The notes: a model not told the origin generated them from the sequence alone. DNA of 64,000 bases from Nostoc sp. UHCC 0926 (GCF_028623165.1 NZ_CP117768.1:3038001-3102000); one strand, 5' to 3'. Counted from the first letter of the stretch, positions 54,364 through 63,539 are shown. Translations and numbers: made by a program.

Positions 54364-55536
54364 GTGATAAACAATCGGGCAATATCAATCAGTTTATTTA
54401 CAGGAGCAGGTGGACTAGATATTGGGATAGAACAGGCAGGTTTTCGGGTAGTAAGTGTTGTTGAGAAAGATCCTGATGCTGCGAAGACTATAGCTTTCAA
54501 CCGACCTCACCTAAATAGTGCTGTGGCAAGAGATATACAGAACATCACTGCTCAAAATCTTTTGGAAGAAGGGGGATATGTTATTAACCTTGGTAGACCC
54601 CTACGTATTGGAGAAGTAGATTTAGTAACTGGCGGTCCCCCTTGTCAACCCTTCAGCACAGCAGGAAAACGTGGTTCAGTTATGGACCCGCGTGGCAGCT
54701 TATTTATGGACTTTATACGTATTGTTGAACAAGTGCAGCCACGCTTTTTTGTCATGGAGAATGTTAAAGGTTTACTCTCGGCTCCTATTCGTCATAGACC
54801 TCATCTGGAACGAGGAACGGGTTATGCTCCTCTGGAACTAGATGAAATGCAAGGAAGCGCTCTTGAGATTGTTCTAGAAGAAATTAAGCGCCTTGGTTAT
54901 CAAGTTATTTATAAAGTAATGGAAGCAGCAGATTACGGTGTTCCGCAAAACAGAGCGCGAGTAATCTTTATCGGTTCAAGAGATGGTGAATCAGCTACAT
55001 TCCCTTTACCTACTCATAGTAAAAATGGCTCTTTATTACCTCAATGGCGCACTCTTAAAGATGCCCTGATAAACTTAGAAGATCCGCAACCGGAGTATAC
55101 TTCCTACTCAAAAAACCGTCTTCAATATTTAAAGCTTTTAAAAAGTGGTCAGAACTGGAGAGATTTACCTAACGACTTGATAAAAGAAGCAATGGGAGGG
55201 GCTTACAAATCTGGAGGCGGGAAAGTAGGCTTTTACAGAAGGTTATGTTGGGATAAGCCATCTCCTACTGTTACTACAAGTCCTTACCAAAAGGCTACAG
55301 ATATGTGTCATCCAGAGGAACTGCGTCCTCTAAGTGTTCGAGAGTGTGCCAGGATTCAAACCTTTCCAGACTCATGGATTTTCTATGGTTCGACAGCCTC
55401 TAAGTACCGACAGATAGGTAATGCTGTACCTGTACTCTTAGCTCAAGCTATTGGTGACTATTTACATAGTTTAATTAGACAGGAGAAACCTAAAGGAATA
55501 TCAGTCTTTGAACAGCTTTCACTATTTAATCACTAA
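54364..55536 (+). CDS. DNA (cytosine-5) methyltransferase
   Basis: A 390-residue C5-cytosine methyltransferase. Motif I is SLFTGAGGLDIG (AdoMet), motif IV GGPPCQPFS with the catalytic Cys, motif VI ENVKG, motif VIII NRARVIFIGSR, and motifs IX-X RECARIQTFPDSW and YRQIGNAVP at the C-terminus. The variable target-recognition region is about 240-320. GTG 54364 has AAGGA 8 bases upstream; a TTG at 54316 is a weaker choice. No restriction endonuclease is adjacent, so it is an orphan or the survivor of a system. A broken XRE-type gene follows. Confidence 0.9.
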   Translation: MINNRAISISLFTGAGGLDIGIEQAGFRVVSVVEKDPDAAKTIAFNRPHLNSAVARDIQNITAQNLLEEGGYVINLGRPLRIGEVDLVTGGPPCQPFSTAGKRGSVMDPRGSLFMDFIRIVEQVQPRFFVMENVKGLLSAPIRHRPHLERGTGYAPLELDEMQGSALEIVLEEIKRLGYQVIYKVMEAADYGVPQNRARVIFIGSRDGESATFPLPTHSKNGSLLPQWRTLKDALINLEDPQPEYTSYSKNRLQYLKLLKSGQNWRDLPNDLIKEAMGGAYKSGGGKVGFYRRLCWDKPSPTVTTSPYQKATDMCHPEELRPLSVRECARIQTFPDSWIFYGSTASKYRQIGNAVPVLLAQAIGDYLHSLIRQEKPKGISVFEQLSLFNH

Positions 55537-55549
55537 ATTCCTTGCCTTA

Positions 55550-55686
55550 TTATTGAGTAAAATCTGCTGTTTCAGTTACTGGTTCTAGTTTTCCCAATAA
55601 TTCACAAGGAGTAATACCCAAAGTCTTATATACCTCCAAAAACTTCACCACGTCCAAACTTAGTTTGTCACGCTCATATTTATAGA
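55550..55686 (-). pseudogene. Remnant of an XRE-type helix-turn-helix gene
   Basis: The minus-strand frame reads YKYERDKLSLDVVKFLEVYK then TLGITPCELLGKLEPVTETA and ends at TAA 55550. This is the second half of an XRE/Cro helix-turn-helix domain plus a short tail. Its N-terminal half is missing because a 217-bp inverted-repeat element is inserted at 55687. Such regulators often accompany restriction-modification genes. Confidence 0.6.
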
Positions 55687-55903
55687 TCAATACGGTTCAG
55701 TTAGCGCCAAAAACCTTTCAGGACTCACGGAAAAACTCTCTGAAACTCTTATTCCTTTGTGTCCTTTGCGACGACAGTCGCTCATGGGGGAAACCCCCAT
55801 CGCCCTTGGCGTCTCCCCTTGGGAGAAGACCGCGCTGCCTCCCCTTTGTGGTTCGTTTTTCTTAATTTTTGGGTAAGTCCTGCTCTTAACTGAACCGTAT
55901 TGA
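55687..55903. mobile_element. MITE-like element, family E, with target duplication
   Basis: 217 bp with perfect 17-bp terminal inverted repeats, TCAATACGGTTCAGTTA and its complement. It is flanked by the 8-bp direct repeat TTTATAGA at 55679-55686 and 55904-55911. The interior is a dispersed repeat (TCCTTTGCGACGACAGTCGC, then CTTGGCGTCTCCCCTTGGGA) and does not code. The ends and duplication show that it arrived by transposition with a transposase supplied from elsewhere. Confidence 0.85.
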
Positions 55904-55960
55904 TTTATAGATACACAAATCTCAATAATTCTAATATTTCTATATATAAACATTAATAAT

Positions 55961-55990
55961 CCTTAATAGTTAACACTATTAAGGATTGTT
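55961..55990. promoter_or_regulatory. Perfect 13-bp inverted repeat
   Basis: AATCCTTAATAGT-TAAC-ACTATTAAGGATT lies between the ParR-like gene and the broken XRE gene. It lacks a T-run, so an operator for the former XRE regulator or a bidirectional stop are both possible. Confidence 0.45.
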
Positions 55991-56027
55991 GAGAGGAGCA
56001 AAAACTGCTCACAAAGCTGATTGTTCC

Positions 56028-56507
56028 TTAAAAATCATCGAGAAACTGACTAAGGCGACTGATTACGGGGTCAACCTCTTGAGGAGGGGTAGCAACAGTA
56101 TGAGAAGTATTATTTACTACTTCTAATTGAGTTGGAGACTGAATAAAAGATCGATCATTGACTATGAGCGCCAATTGTGCGACTTGTTGAGAAAGTTGCA
56201 GTAGATGATGTTCCATCGCCTCCAAACGATTAGATCCCTTGGCAAAAAAACGTTCCTCAAGTCCAGCCACTTGACGTTGCAGTTCACCGATTTGTTGTTC
56301 AATCGGTGTTGTAGCTGCTGTTTGTGGAGCAGGTTGTACAGATCCCGGTACACATAAAGATTGCCACAAGGCTTCTTTACAGAGGTCACTGAAAGTCTTG
56401 TCTGGTTGTTTTTCCAAATAACTTTCTACTTGCGCTAACAAGCTTTCATCAGCAAGCTCTGGGTTGAACGTGACGGATTTAACTACCTTTTTTGACCATT
56501 GGAACAT
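56028..56507 (-). CDS. ParR-like partner of the ParM-like protein
   Basis: A 159-residue protein. The N-terminal part (SVTFNPELADESLLAQVESY then KTFSDLCKEALWQSL) fits a ribbon-helix-helix DNA-binding fold. A coiled-coil middle follows (IEQQIGELQRQVAGLEERFF and LEAMEHHLLQLSQQVAQLAL), then an acidic C-terminal tail (PVISRLSQFLDDF). It follows the actin-like gene by only 5 bases, as parR follows parM in plasmid segregation operons. The role is inferred from that pairing. Confidence 0.7.
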   Translation of the reverse strand: MFQWSKKVVKSVTFNPELADESLLAQVESYLEKQPDKTFSDLCKEALWQSLCVPGSVQPAPQTAATTPIEQQIGELQRQVAGLEERFFAKGSNRLEAMEHHLLQLSQQVAQLALIVNDRSFIQSPTQLEVVNNTSHTVATPPQEVDPVISRLSQFLDDF

Positions 56508-56512
56508 CAGCT

Positions 56513-57685
56513 TTATGCCCTAGCAGCGCGATTGGAGGATAATTGTGCCTCTCCATAAATATACTGCCCCAAAGCATTCGCCTGTCGGGAAGGTGCTGCT
56601 AAATGAGCATTAATCTTTGCTTCCTTGAGTAGACGTTGAACGTCGTCCCAGAAGAACTCACCACCCCCGCCAGTGAGAATCACATCGGTGACGCGTTCTG
56701 GCAACCAGGCTAGCACACGGCTACAGATTTCGCGTGAAAACATCTCTGTGAGGTTGGGAAGAAAATCGTCTAGGTTGGTGGGCTTGCTAGCACCTTTAGG
56801 ACGGTAATAGCGTTCACCTCTGGGTTTGTTAACAGTGGAAATCAGCGCTAGAGATTGACTATCTGCTCCCTCGATTTCGGCGGACACCAATTCATAAAAC
56901 TTATTCATACCGAAGTCTTCGCTCTTAGAAGCACCTCTGGCAAAACGGAAGTTATCTACCATCAAAAGATCGACGGTTTGATGTCCAATATCGACGATCG
57001 CTACCGATATTTTTGTAAAATCGGGACTGCCAGGGCTTTTTTTCGGTTGAGCTTCAGACCACAGCAGACTGCCATAACCCTCTGGCATTACCCATACCTT
57101 ACTAACATTCAGCGACACAGATTCGCCTCGGAAGTTCAACACATGAGGGCCACCTACTTGGCTAATCAACTGTGCTTTTTCCTTTTCAAATTGCTCTAAG
57201 GAAAGAAAAGGCAGACCTAGTACAACTGAGATATCATCTCTGAGTTTGAAGTAGCCAGCACTTGCTAACACTTTTACCAGTGCAGCCTCTACCTTAGATT
57301 GGCCGACTCCTAGATTCGCCCCAAAATCTGCTGCCAGTTGACCAACAGCATATCCATTTCCTTGATACTCCAGCCACAAATCCATTAAGGGGTCAGTAGC
57401 CCTGGCTTCAAAAACACCGCCGCGTACCTGTTCTATTGACATCTGCTTCACGTTGGCAGGTACGAACACCACATTGCCGGGTTCGCGACTCACACAAGTT
57501 TTTGTGGAAGTTCTGCCTAAATCAACACTGAGAATGGTTTTCCCAGAACCACCGCCTGCCTTGTTGGGATTGGTAATGGAAGGATTATTAACAGCATTTA
57601 TGGGAGTCGTCGATGCTAACGGCTGCCTATTCATGGGTATAGCAGCACTATTCATAGGGTTAGCGGCGGAAGGTTGGTCTGTCAT
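56513..57685 (-). CDS. ParM/StbA-family actin-like ATPase
   Basis: A 390-residue actin-fold protein. The phosphate 1 motif is ILSVDLGRTSTKTCV near 50, phosphate 2 is VAIVDIGHQTVDLLM near 230, and the adenosine motif is DVILTGGGGEFFW near 340. A proline- and asparagine-rich N-terminal extension of about 45 residues (MTDQPSAANPMNSAAIPMNR) is unusual. ParM filaments push plasmid copies apart. Here the gene appears chromosomal in cyanobacterial sequence context, so its cargo is unknown. It is in an operon with the ParR-like gene. Confidence 0.85.
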   Translation of the reverse strand: MTDQPSAANPMNSAAIPMNRQPLASTTPINAVNNPSITNPNKAGGGSGKTILSVDLGRTSTKTCVSREPGNVVFVPANVKQMSIEQVRGGVFEARATDPLMDLWLEYQGNGYAVGQLAADFGANLGVGQSKVEAALVKVLASAGYFKLRDDISVVLGLPFLSLEQFEKEKAQLISQVGGPHVLNFRGESVSLNVSKVWVMPEGYGSLLWSEAQPKKSPGSPDFTKISVAIVDIGHQTVDLLMVDNFRFARGASKSEDFGMNKFYELVSAEIEGADSQSLALISTVNKPRGERYYRPKGASKPTNLDDFLPNLTEMFSREICSRVLAWLPERVTDVILTGGGGEFFWDDVQRLLKEAKINAHLAAPSRQANALGQYIYGEAQLSSNRAARA

Positions 57686-57924
57686 GAAAGCTCCTAGTTC
57701 AAACTTAACTGTAAAAAGTTGTCATGCTCATCTTACAAAAATGCGAGCAACCAGAAATTCTAGGTTGCGTCAAGTGTAGCTAGAAATACGCCAAAAATTA
57801 ATTCCGGCGATACCTCCGATGGGCTTTGCCAACACACATCTAGTATTATTTGGCATAGTGTAGGCGAATTTTGGCCAGATGTAACCCCTGCTTTCACTGC
57901 TTTCAAACCAAAAGCGTCCGTGTT

Positions 57925-58548
57925 TCATCTTCTAGTACGTTTTAACTGGCGCTTGAATATCCAGAAAACAAATGCCAAAACAAAACCCCCAAGTACGATT
58001 TTGGATACAGGAGCAAGGTACTTATCCACAAGTTCATACTGACTACCCAACGCGTATCCTGAGTATGTTAGCAAACCCACCCAAGCAGCGCTACCTAAGG
58101 TTGTGTAAAACAGAAATGGTAGCAAGGGCATATTGCTGATACCTGCGGGAACAGAAATCAAGGTGCGGATTCCCGGTACAAGGCGACCAATTAATACTGC
58201 TTTTTTACCTTGTCGGTCAAACCACTCTTTGGCTTTGGTGATATCTTTACTGGATATAGCCAGCCATTTACCATACTTATCAGCCCAAGCTTTCAAACGG
58301 GTTTCGCCAAAAAGCTTACCCGGATAATACCAAATAAGTGCGCCCAATACAGAACCCAAAAGTCCTGCAAAAAATACACCAATGATATTCAGCTTTGCCC
58401 CTTCTGGTTGATATGGACTTGCTGTAAATCCAGCCAGTGGCATGATCAATTCTGAAGGAATGGGGGGAAAAAGGTTCTCTAGAAACATTAGTAGGGCAAT
58501 TCCCCAATAGCCAAAATAGTTGATAGTATTAGTTATCCATTCAAGCAT
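57925..58548 (-). CDS. DedA family membrane protein
   Basis: A 207-residue integral membrane protein of the DedA/VTT superfamily, recently linked to lipid flipping of undecaprenyl phosphate or phospholipids. It has the family features: an N-terminal FLENLFPPIPSELIMPLAGF, the central GSVLGALIWYYPGKLFG, and the conserved RLVPGIRTLISVPAGISNM with the functional Arg. There are five to six membrane segments. The length is normal and the gene stands alone. Confidence 0.92.
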   Translation of the reverse strand: MLEWITNTINYFGYWGIALLMFLENLFPPIPSELIMPLAGFTASPYQPEGAKLNIIGVFFAGLLGSVLGALIWYYPGKLFGETRLKAWADKYGKWLAISSKDITKAKEWFDRQGKKAVLIGRLVPGIRTLISVPAGISNMPLLPFLFYTTLGSAAWVGLLTYSGYALGSQYELVDKYLAPVSKIVLGGFVLAFVFWIFKRQLKRTRR

Positions 58549-58851
58549 TGAGTCAATTCCTGAAATTGCTGCACTGCTCTAGCCCTTGAAATTGAGCGAG
58601 AAATCGCTCACTACGAACCTCACAAAATTAATGAAACGAACCACTAGGTTTTGTTTTCTAATTTTTTAGATCCCCCTTTGTCGGTTTTTTAAAAGGACTA
58701 GGGAGGATCTAAAGATTTGATAGCAAGTTTAAAAACATACTTTAGGGTTTTCTTCTCAGGTTGGGGCTGTAGTGGAGATGAGGCAGAAAAAAAAGACAAG
58801 GGAGAAAATTTTACCTTGTCCCCCTCATCCCCCTCTGCCCCTCTTCTTGTT
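58549..58851. other. Intergenic region with dispersed repeat
   Basis: About 300 bases without a gene. Contains an imperfect hairpin, AGATCCCCCTTTGTCGG with AGGGAGGATCT (58667-58715), of a type scattered in Nostoc genomes, and a G/A-rich stretch before 58850. Confidence 0.4.
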
Positions 58852-59934
58852 CTAGGCTGTCGGGGTCAACGATTGTACTCTTGGTTCCGATTGCCAGTCT
58901 AATGGATTCCAAACTCGATCTTCTAGCGCCATCTGCTCAATCAAGCTTGCCAGTCTCAGGGCTTTGAGAGCTTGTTCACCACCTACTGAGGGTTGATTGC
59001 CACCATGTACACAGTTGACAAAATGTTCTAATTCTGCGCTTAAGGGTTGAATATTGCTGGTGTAGACTTTTTCAATCACACCATCTTGTCTATAAAGTAC
59101 TTGTCGGTGGTCGGTGAGAGAATTGGCACTAGTTTGTCGGTGAATCAAAATTTCATTCTTGAGAAAATCTGCCTCAGTAAATGAATTTTTGCAATGGGCG
59201 ACAATCCGGCGAATTTTTCGGTGGGTGACTTTACTAGCAGTCAGAGTAGCAACAATACCATTGGCAAACCCCAAGGTGGCAGTTACGTAATCTAAATAAC
59301 CAGAGTCCAGGGCACGAGTACCGCTAGCAGTCAATTTCGTTACTGGGGAAGCAGCTAATTCCAAAAGTAGGTCGATGTCATGGATCATTAAATCCAGCAC
59401 AACCGAAACATCGTTTGCCCGATCTGAGTAAGGACTCATCCTGTGGGCTTCTAGCGCCAGCAATGCCTCAGTTTTCAGCACTTGGCTCAGTTCTTTAAAA
59501 GCTGGGTTAAAACGCTCAATATGACCTACTTGCAGGATACACCCAGACTCAGCTGCGGCATTTACTAAAGACTCTGCCTCAGAAATACTGGCTGCGATCG
59601 GTTTTTCAATCAAAACATGAATTCCCGCTAACAGACAGTTGATGCCCACGGCATAGTGCAGACGGGTGGGAACAGCTACACAAACTGCTTCCACAAGGGG
59701 TAGCAGGTCACAGTAATCTTCAAAAAAACGCACCTTGTAGTTGCTGGCAGTTTCTAACCCTCGCTCAACGTTAATATCTGCCACTCCGACTAGTTCAACA
59801 TCTTTCATTGAACTCAGCACGCGAGCATGGTGTTGTCCCATGTTACCCACTCCAATCACGCCTATGCGGATCGGTCGTGGCTGGTTGCGCTGTGTATATA
59901 GATTCGGTTCTGCCACTGACATGCTATCTTGCAC
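58852..59934 (-). CDS. Gfo/Idh/MocA family oxidoreductase
   Basis: A 360-residue NAD(P)-dependent dehydrogenase. The Rossmann motif GVIGVGNMGQHHARV is at the N-terminus, EKPIAASISEAESLV near residue 110 carries the catalytic Lys-Pro, and the C-terminal substrate domain includes DLMIHDIDLLLEL. The substrate is unknown; family members act on sugars and nucleotide sugars. I use GTG 59934 with GAGGAG 9 bases upstream. An in-frame TTG lies at 59958 and an ATG at 59922. Confidence 0.88.
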   Translation of the reverse strand: MQDSMSVAEPNLYTQRNQPRPIRIGVIGVGNMGQHHARVLSSMKDVELVGVADINVERGLETASNYKVRFFEDYCDLLPLVEAVCVAVPTRLHYAVGINCLLAGIHVLIEKPIAASISEAESLVNAAAESGCILQVGHIERFNPAFKELSQVLKTEALLALEAHRMSPYSDRANDVSVVLDLMIHDIDLLLELAASPVTKLTASGTRALDSGYLDYVTATLGFANGIVATLTASKVTHRKIRRIVAHCKNSFTEADFLKNEILIHRQTSANSLTDHRQVLYRQDGVIEKVYTSNIQPLSAELEHFVNCVHGGNQPSVGGEQALKALRLASLIEQMALEDRVWNPLDWQSEPRVQSLTPTA

Positions 59935-60273
59935 TATTATTATCTCCTCAACCACCAAATTTAGAGACGCTACGGCCGTTGGCGTTTATACTCGAAAGCC
60001 AGTTACGATCCGTCTAAAACCATCCAGATGGTAACATAGAGCCTATGTTTATGAAGAATTTCAAAGTTTGTGATCGGTTCCCGTAATCCAGATATCTTTT
60101 GTATAGATATTTCGGGTTTGCTTTGTCTTTTGCACTTTCTACAAAAAATATATGTCTTTTTATTAACTTTAAAAAATTCAATCAGACCGAAGTCTAAATT
60201 CTCCTTGACATTGCTTCCTGGCATCTTGTTAAGGTGTAATTTGGCGATTTGAAATCCAAAATTTGCAACCGAG

Positions 60274-60951
60274 ATGAAAGCTGTAATTTTGTTATCTGGG
60301 GGATTGGACTCTTCCACAATTTTGTACAAAGCTAAGGCTGATGGCTATGAATGTCATGCTATTTCCTTTGATTACCAGCAGCGACACCGACGAGAGTTAC
60401 AGTCAGCCCTTTTTGTTGCTCAAAAAGCTGGGATCGTGAAACATCAGGTGGTTAATTTTGACTTACGACAATGGGGTGGTTCAGCACTTACGGACGACGC
60501 CATTGATTTACCCCAGGAACGTTCCCTGGATGAAATGTCTCAAAATATTCCTGTCACCTATGTTCCGGCTCGTAATACCATATTCTTAAGCTTTGCTCTT
60601 GGTTACGCCGAAGCGATCGCAGCAGAAAGTGTCTATATCGGCATCAATGCCTTAGATTACTCAGGATATCCTGACTGTCGCCCCGACTATATCCAGGCAA
60701 TGCAGGAAGTTTTTCGCCTGGGAACCAAACAAGGGCGTGAGGGACAACCAATTAATATTGTTGCACCCCTAATCAACTTAAAAAAAACTGAAATCATCCA
60801 ACTGGGTAACCAATTGGGAGTTCCTTGGGAGCTAACTTGGTCTTGCTATGCCGGTGGAGATGTCGCCTGCGGTGTGTGTGATTCTTGTCGCTTGCGGCTA
60901 GCAGCTTTTACCGAATTGGAACTTGTTGATCCACTGGTGTATGCTTCTTGA
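60274..60951 (+). CDS. queC: 7-cyano-7-deazaguanine synthase
   Basis: A 225-residue enzyme that converts carboxydeazaguanine to preQ0 with ATP and ammonia, toward queuosine in tRNA. It has the PP-loop LLSGGLDSST at the N-terminus, YVPARNTIFLSFALGYAEAI in the middle, and four zinc cysteines in WSCYAGGDVACGVCDSCRLR. The length is typical. It stands alone, and no preQ1 riboswitch was seen upstream. Confidence 0.95.
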   Translation: MKAVILLSGGLDSSTILYKAKADGYECHAISFDYQQRHRRELQSALFVAQKAGIVKHQVVNFDLRQWGGSALTDDAIDLPQERSLDEMSQNIPVTYVPARNTIFLSFALGYAEAIAAESVYIGINALDYSGYPDCRPDYIQAMQEVFRLGTKQGREGQPINIVAPLINLKKTEIIQLGNQLGVPWELTWSCYAGGDVACGVCDSCRLRLAAFTELELVDPLVYAS

Positions 60952-60982
60952 GTTAAGAGTGAGGAGTTTTAATTCATAACTC

Positions 60983-62377
60983 CTAACTCTCAACTCCTAA
61001 CTCTTCTAACCGTTGCAGTTGAATTTGATGGAGGCGTGGACCAACAATTGACACCACGGTGAATTCGAGATTTTGATAACAGAAGGTTTCGCCTTTGGCA
61101 GGAATTTTTTGTAACTGATACAGCAAAAAGCCCCCTAGTGTTTGGTATTCTCTTGTCAGGGGCAAATTGAGATGCAAAACCTCGTTGAGGTCTTCGAGGT
61201 TGATTTGTGCCTGCACCAAAAATTTCTGCTCATCTAACATCTGAATCAGTAAGTCGTCGCTGCTTTCAGGTTCGCTGGCGTCGCCAATGATTTCGGCAAT
61301 GACATCTTTGATTGTCACTAGTCCCACAGTAGAGCCAAATTCATTCACTACCATGACCATAGCTGGTTTCTCTTGCTGCATCAGTGGCAAAAGTTCACTC
61401 AAGGGCGTGTATTCTGGAACAAACCGGGCGGGACGCATCCAAGGTTGGATCTGTGTCTCTAAACTTAGTTTTCCTACAGCTAAAGGTTGTGCCAAGTCTT
61501 TAAAATAAACAATGCCGCGAACATCGTCCAAAGATTCACCAATCACGGGATAGCGAGAGTAACCAGTGGAAGCCATTTCTCTGAGTAATATCTGGAAGGT
61601 AGCATCTTTTGGCAGCGCGATAATACTGGTGCGGGGGATCATCACATCTTGGGCCATTACATCCCCAAACTCAAAGACATTATTGAGCAGTTCTCGCTCT
61701 GCACGCTGTAAACCAGTAGACCCCCATTCTGTAGAGATAATCAGTTGCAATTCTTCGGGAGTCACAGGCGGCCTCCAGCCTTGGCCTGTGTATTGGATGC
61801 CAAAAATCCGCAAAAAGCAACGAGTTGATTGATTGAGAATCCAGATGAAGGGGCCAAAAAAACGCACGATCGCTTTTACCGAAGGCCCCAAAAACCTAGC
61901 TAGCTGTTCTGAGTACAGCATGGCTAAGGATTTGGGACATAGTTCTCCGATCACAATTTGCAAATAGGCAATCAAGAAAAAGGCAATGGGAATTGATAGA
62001 GAATGCGCCAGGAAGGTAGTGATGTTACTTGGTAAAGGCCAGGATTTTAACCATGCATTCACTAGCACGACAATCGTACTTTCTCCAATCCATCCCAGTG
62101 CCAAACTAGAAAGGGTAATACCTAACTGGGTGGTAGATAGCAGTCGGTCAATACTACGTTGTAGCATCTCGACAGCGATCGCTGGAATATCCCCAGCCTT
62201 AACTAGCTGGTGAATACGCGATCGCCGCACACTCACCATCGAAAATTCCGCCGTCACAAAAAAGGCATTTATGGCAATCAGCAGCAGCACTGACAACAAG
62301 CGCAGCGCCACGTCTGTCCAAATTAAATTAGGAAAACCACTCACTGCCAAAGCTCGTGTAAAACTCACGCCCTCCAT
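60983..62377 (-). CDS. CNNM/CorC-type protein (DUF21, CBS pair, CorC_HlyC)
   Basis: A 464-residue hemolysin family protein, probably a magnesium or cation exporter. The DUF21 membrane domain covers about 20-215, with LLLIAINAFFVTAEFSMVSV and LGITLSSLALGWIGES. A CBS pair spans about 235-350 (DVMIPRTSIIALPKDATFQI and PAMVMVVNEFGSTVGLVTIK). The C-terminal CorC_HlyC domain (SLETQ... to TVVSIVGPRLHQIQLQRLE) follows. Order and length fit the family. It converges with queC. Confidence 0.9.
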   Translation of the reverse strand: MEGVSFTRALAVSGFPNLIWTDVALRLLSVLLLIAINAFFVTAEFSMVSVRRSRIHQLVKAGDIPAIAVEMLQRSIDRLLSTTQLGITLSSLALGWIGESTIVVLVNAWLKSWPLPSNITTFLAHSLSIPIAFFLIAYLQIVIGELCPKSLAMLYSEQLARFLGPSVKAIVRFFGPFIWILNQSTRCFLRIFGIQYTGQGWRPPVTPEELQLIISTEWGSTGLQRAERELLNNVFEFGDVMAQDVMIPRTSIIALPKDATFQILLREMASTGYSRYPVIGESLDDVRGIVYFKDLAQPLAVGKLSLETQIQPWMRPARFVPEYTPLSELLPLMQQEKPAMVMVVNEFGSTVGLVTIKDVIAEIIGDASEPESSDDLLIQMLDEQKFLVQAQINLEDLNEVLHLNLPLTREYQTLGGFLLYQLQKIPAKGETFCYQNLEFTVVSIVGPRLHQIQLQRLEELGVES

Positions 62378-62378
62378 T

Positions 62379-62680
62379 CTGGGATTTTGGATTTTGGATT
62401 TTGCGGAAAGTCTGAGCGCCGGTTTCGGGCGTTAGCGTAGCGGTAGCGAGTCCGCGAGCGTCTCAGAACTTTCCAAGACGGATTTTGGATTAAGTTTTGG
62501 AGATTAGGGATTAGGCAAATTGTCTAGTACAGCGGGCGCGTAAATAAACCAACCATTCAAAATGGCGCAAGAGTTCAGAATACAACCCTTTTGACTTTTG
62601 ACTTTTGACTTTTGACTTCCGCGTAGCGGTACTAGTACCATGTGCCCAATCTAAAATCTAAAATCTAAAATCTAAAATTG
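62379..62680. repeat. STRR-rich intergenic mosaic
   Basis: The gap holds TTTTGGA heptamers (62379-62404), a dispersed repeat with GCGTTAGCGTAGCGGTAGCG (62426-62470), CTTTTGA heptamers (62586-62620) and ATCTAAA heptamers (62645-62680). No gene seen. Confidence 0.75.
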
Positions 62681-62686
62681 TCTCTC

Positions 62687-63388
62687 CTACCTTTCTACAG
62701 GAATATTCGATGCTTCTAGCTTCAATTTTTGAGCGGGATAATCAGTCAGAGCGAGTGATATCTTCTTGACATCATCAAGTAAAGCTGTAGGAATGCTCAC
62801 TGTACCGGAAAATGTTGGTCCATTTGCAGGCAATTCTGTTGGTAAACCCTCTGTACTAGCACTCAGGGTTCGTCCTTTATCATCGGTAACATCTAAAAAA
62901 CTATACAGGAAGCGCACAGAATCCTTACCTTTATTCTGCATTTTCACTTTCAGTAGCAAATCACCACCAGAGTAGCGGACAGATTGCACAGCCATAGTTA
63001 CACCTTCACTCTGGGCAGTAACTGGAAAACCTGGCTGGGGTTTTTCTTCAACCACTTGTGGGGGTTTTTCCTCTGGCTTCTGCTTGCTGCTATTGGTTTC
63101 TTCATCATCTTCCTCTAGCTTTTCCGATTTAGCAGCCTTGGTCTTACCGTCAATTCGCGCCTTGACAATTTTCAGGATCTCTTCCTCTTTTAATAGCACT
63201 AGCCCTGCCTGTTGGGAGCTATTTGTCTTATTGCTGGCAAATTTGGTTGTGGGACGCCCATCTGGTGTGGTAACGCCTTTAAGTGCTGAACTCCCCAGTT
63301 CAAACCCCAAAAACGCGCTCACAGAACCTGCTCCCATCATCAGGATTAACAAAATCAAAGTAAGAAGTACAGTAGAATTTATCTTCAT
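62687..63388 (-). CDS. Hypothetical anchored protein with Ig-like C-terminal domain
   Basis: A 233-residue protein. An N-terminal membrane anchor (STVLLTLILLILMMGAGSVS) is followed by a low-complexity, Lys/Glu-rich linker (SEKLEEDDEETNSSKQKPEE then PPQVVEEKPQP). The C-terminal domain is strand-rich (VTMAVQSVRYSGGDLLLKVK, then NKGKDSVRFLYSFLDVTDDK), like periplasmic Ig-fold or DUF4352-type domains. The function is unknown. ATG 63388 is used; a TTG at 63451 would add 21 residues ahead of the anchor. Confidence 0.72.
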   Translation of the reverse strand: MKINSTVLLTLILLILMMGAGSVSAFLGFELGSSALKGVTTPDGRPTTKFASNKTNSSQQAGLVLLKEEEILKIVKARIDGKTKAAKSEKLEEDDEETNSSKQKPEEKPPQVVEEKPQPGFPVTAQSEGVTMAVQSVRYSGGDLLLKVKMQNKGKDSVRFLYSFLDVTDDKGRTLSASTEGLPTELPANGPTFSGTVSIPTALLDDVKKISLALTDYPAQKLKLEASNIPVER

Positions 63389-63539
63389 CGCTGACAAGCT
63401 ATCACAAAAGAATGCTGGTCTATTTAAGGATAGTGAAGCTTTTGACCTCAATCCTTAAAGGAACTTAATCAATATTAGTTTGCACTATTTCATGATCTAA
63501 TTATGTAGTATAAAAATCTGGTAAACTATTGTTGAGTAT

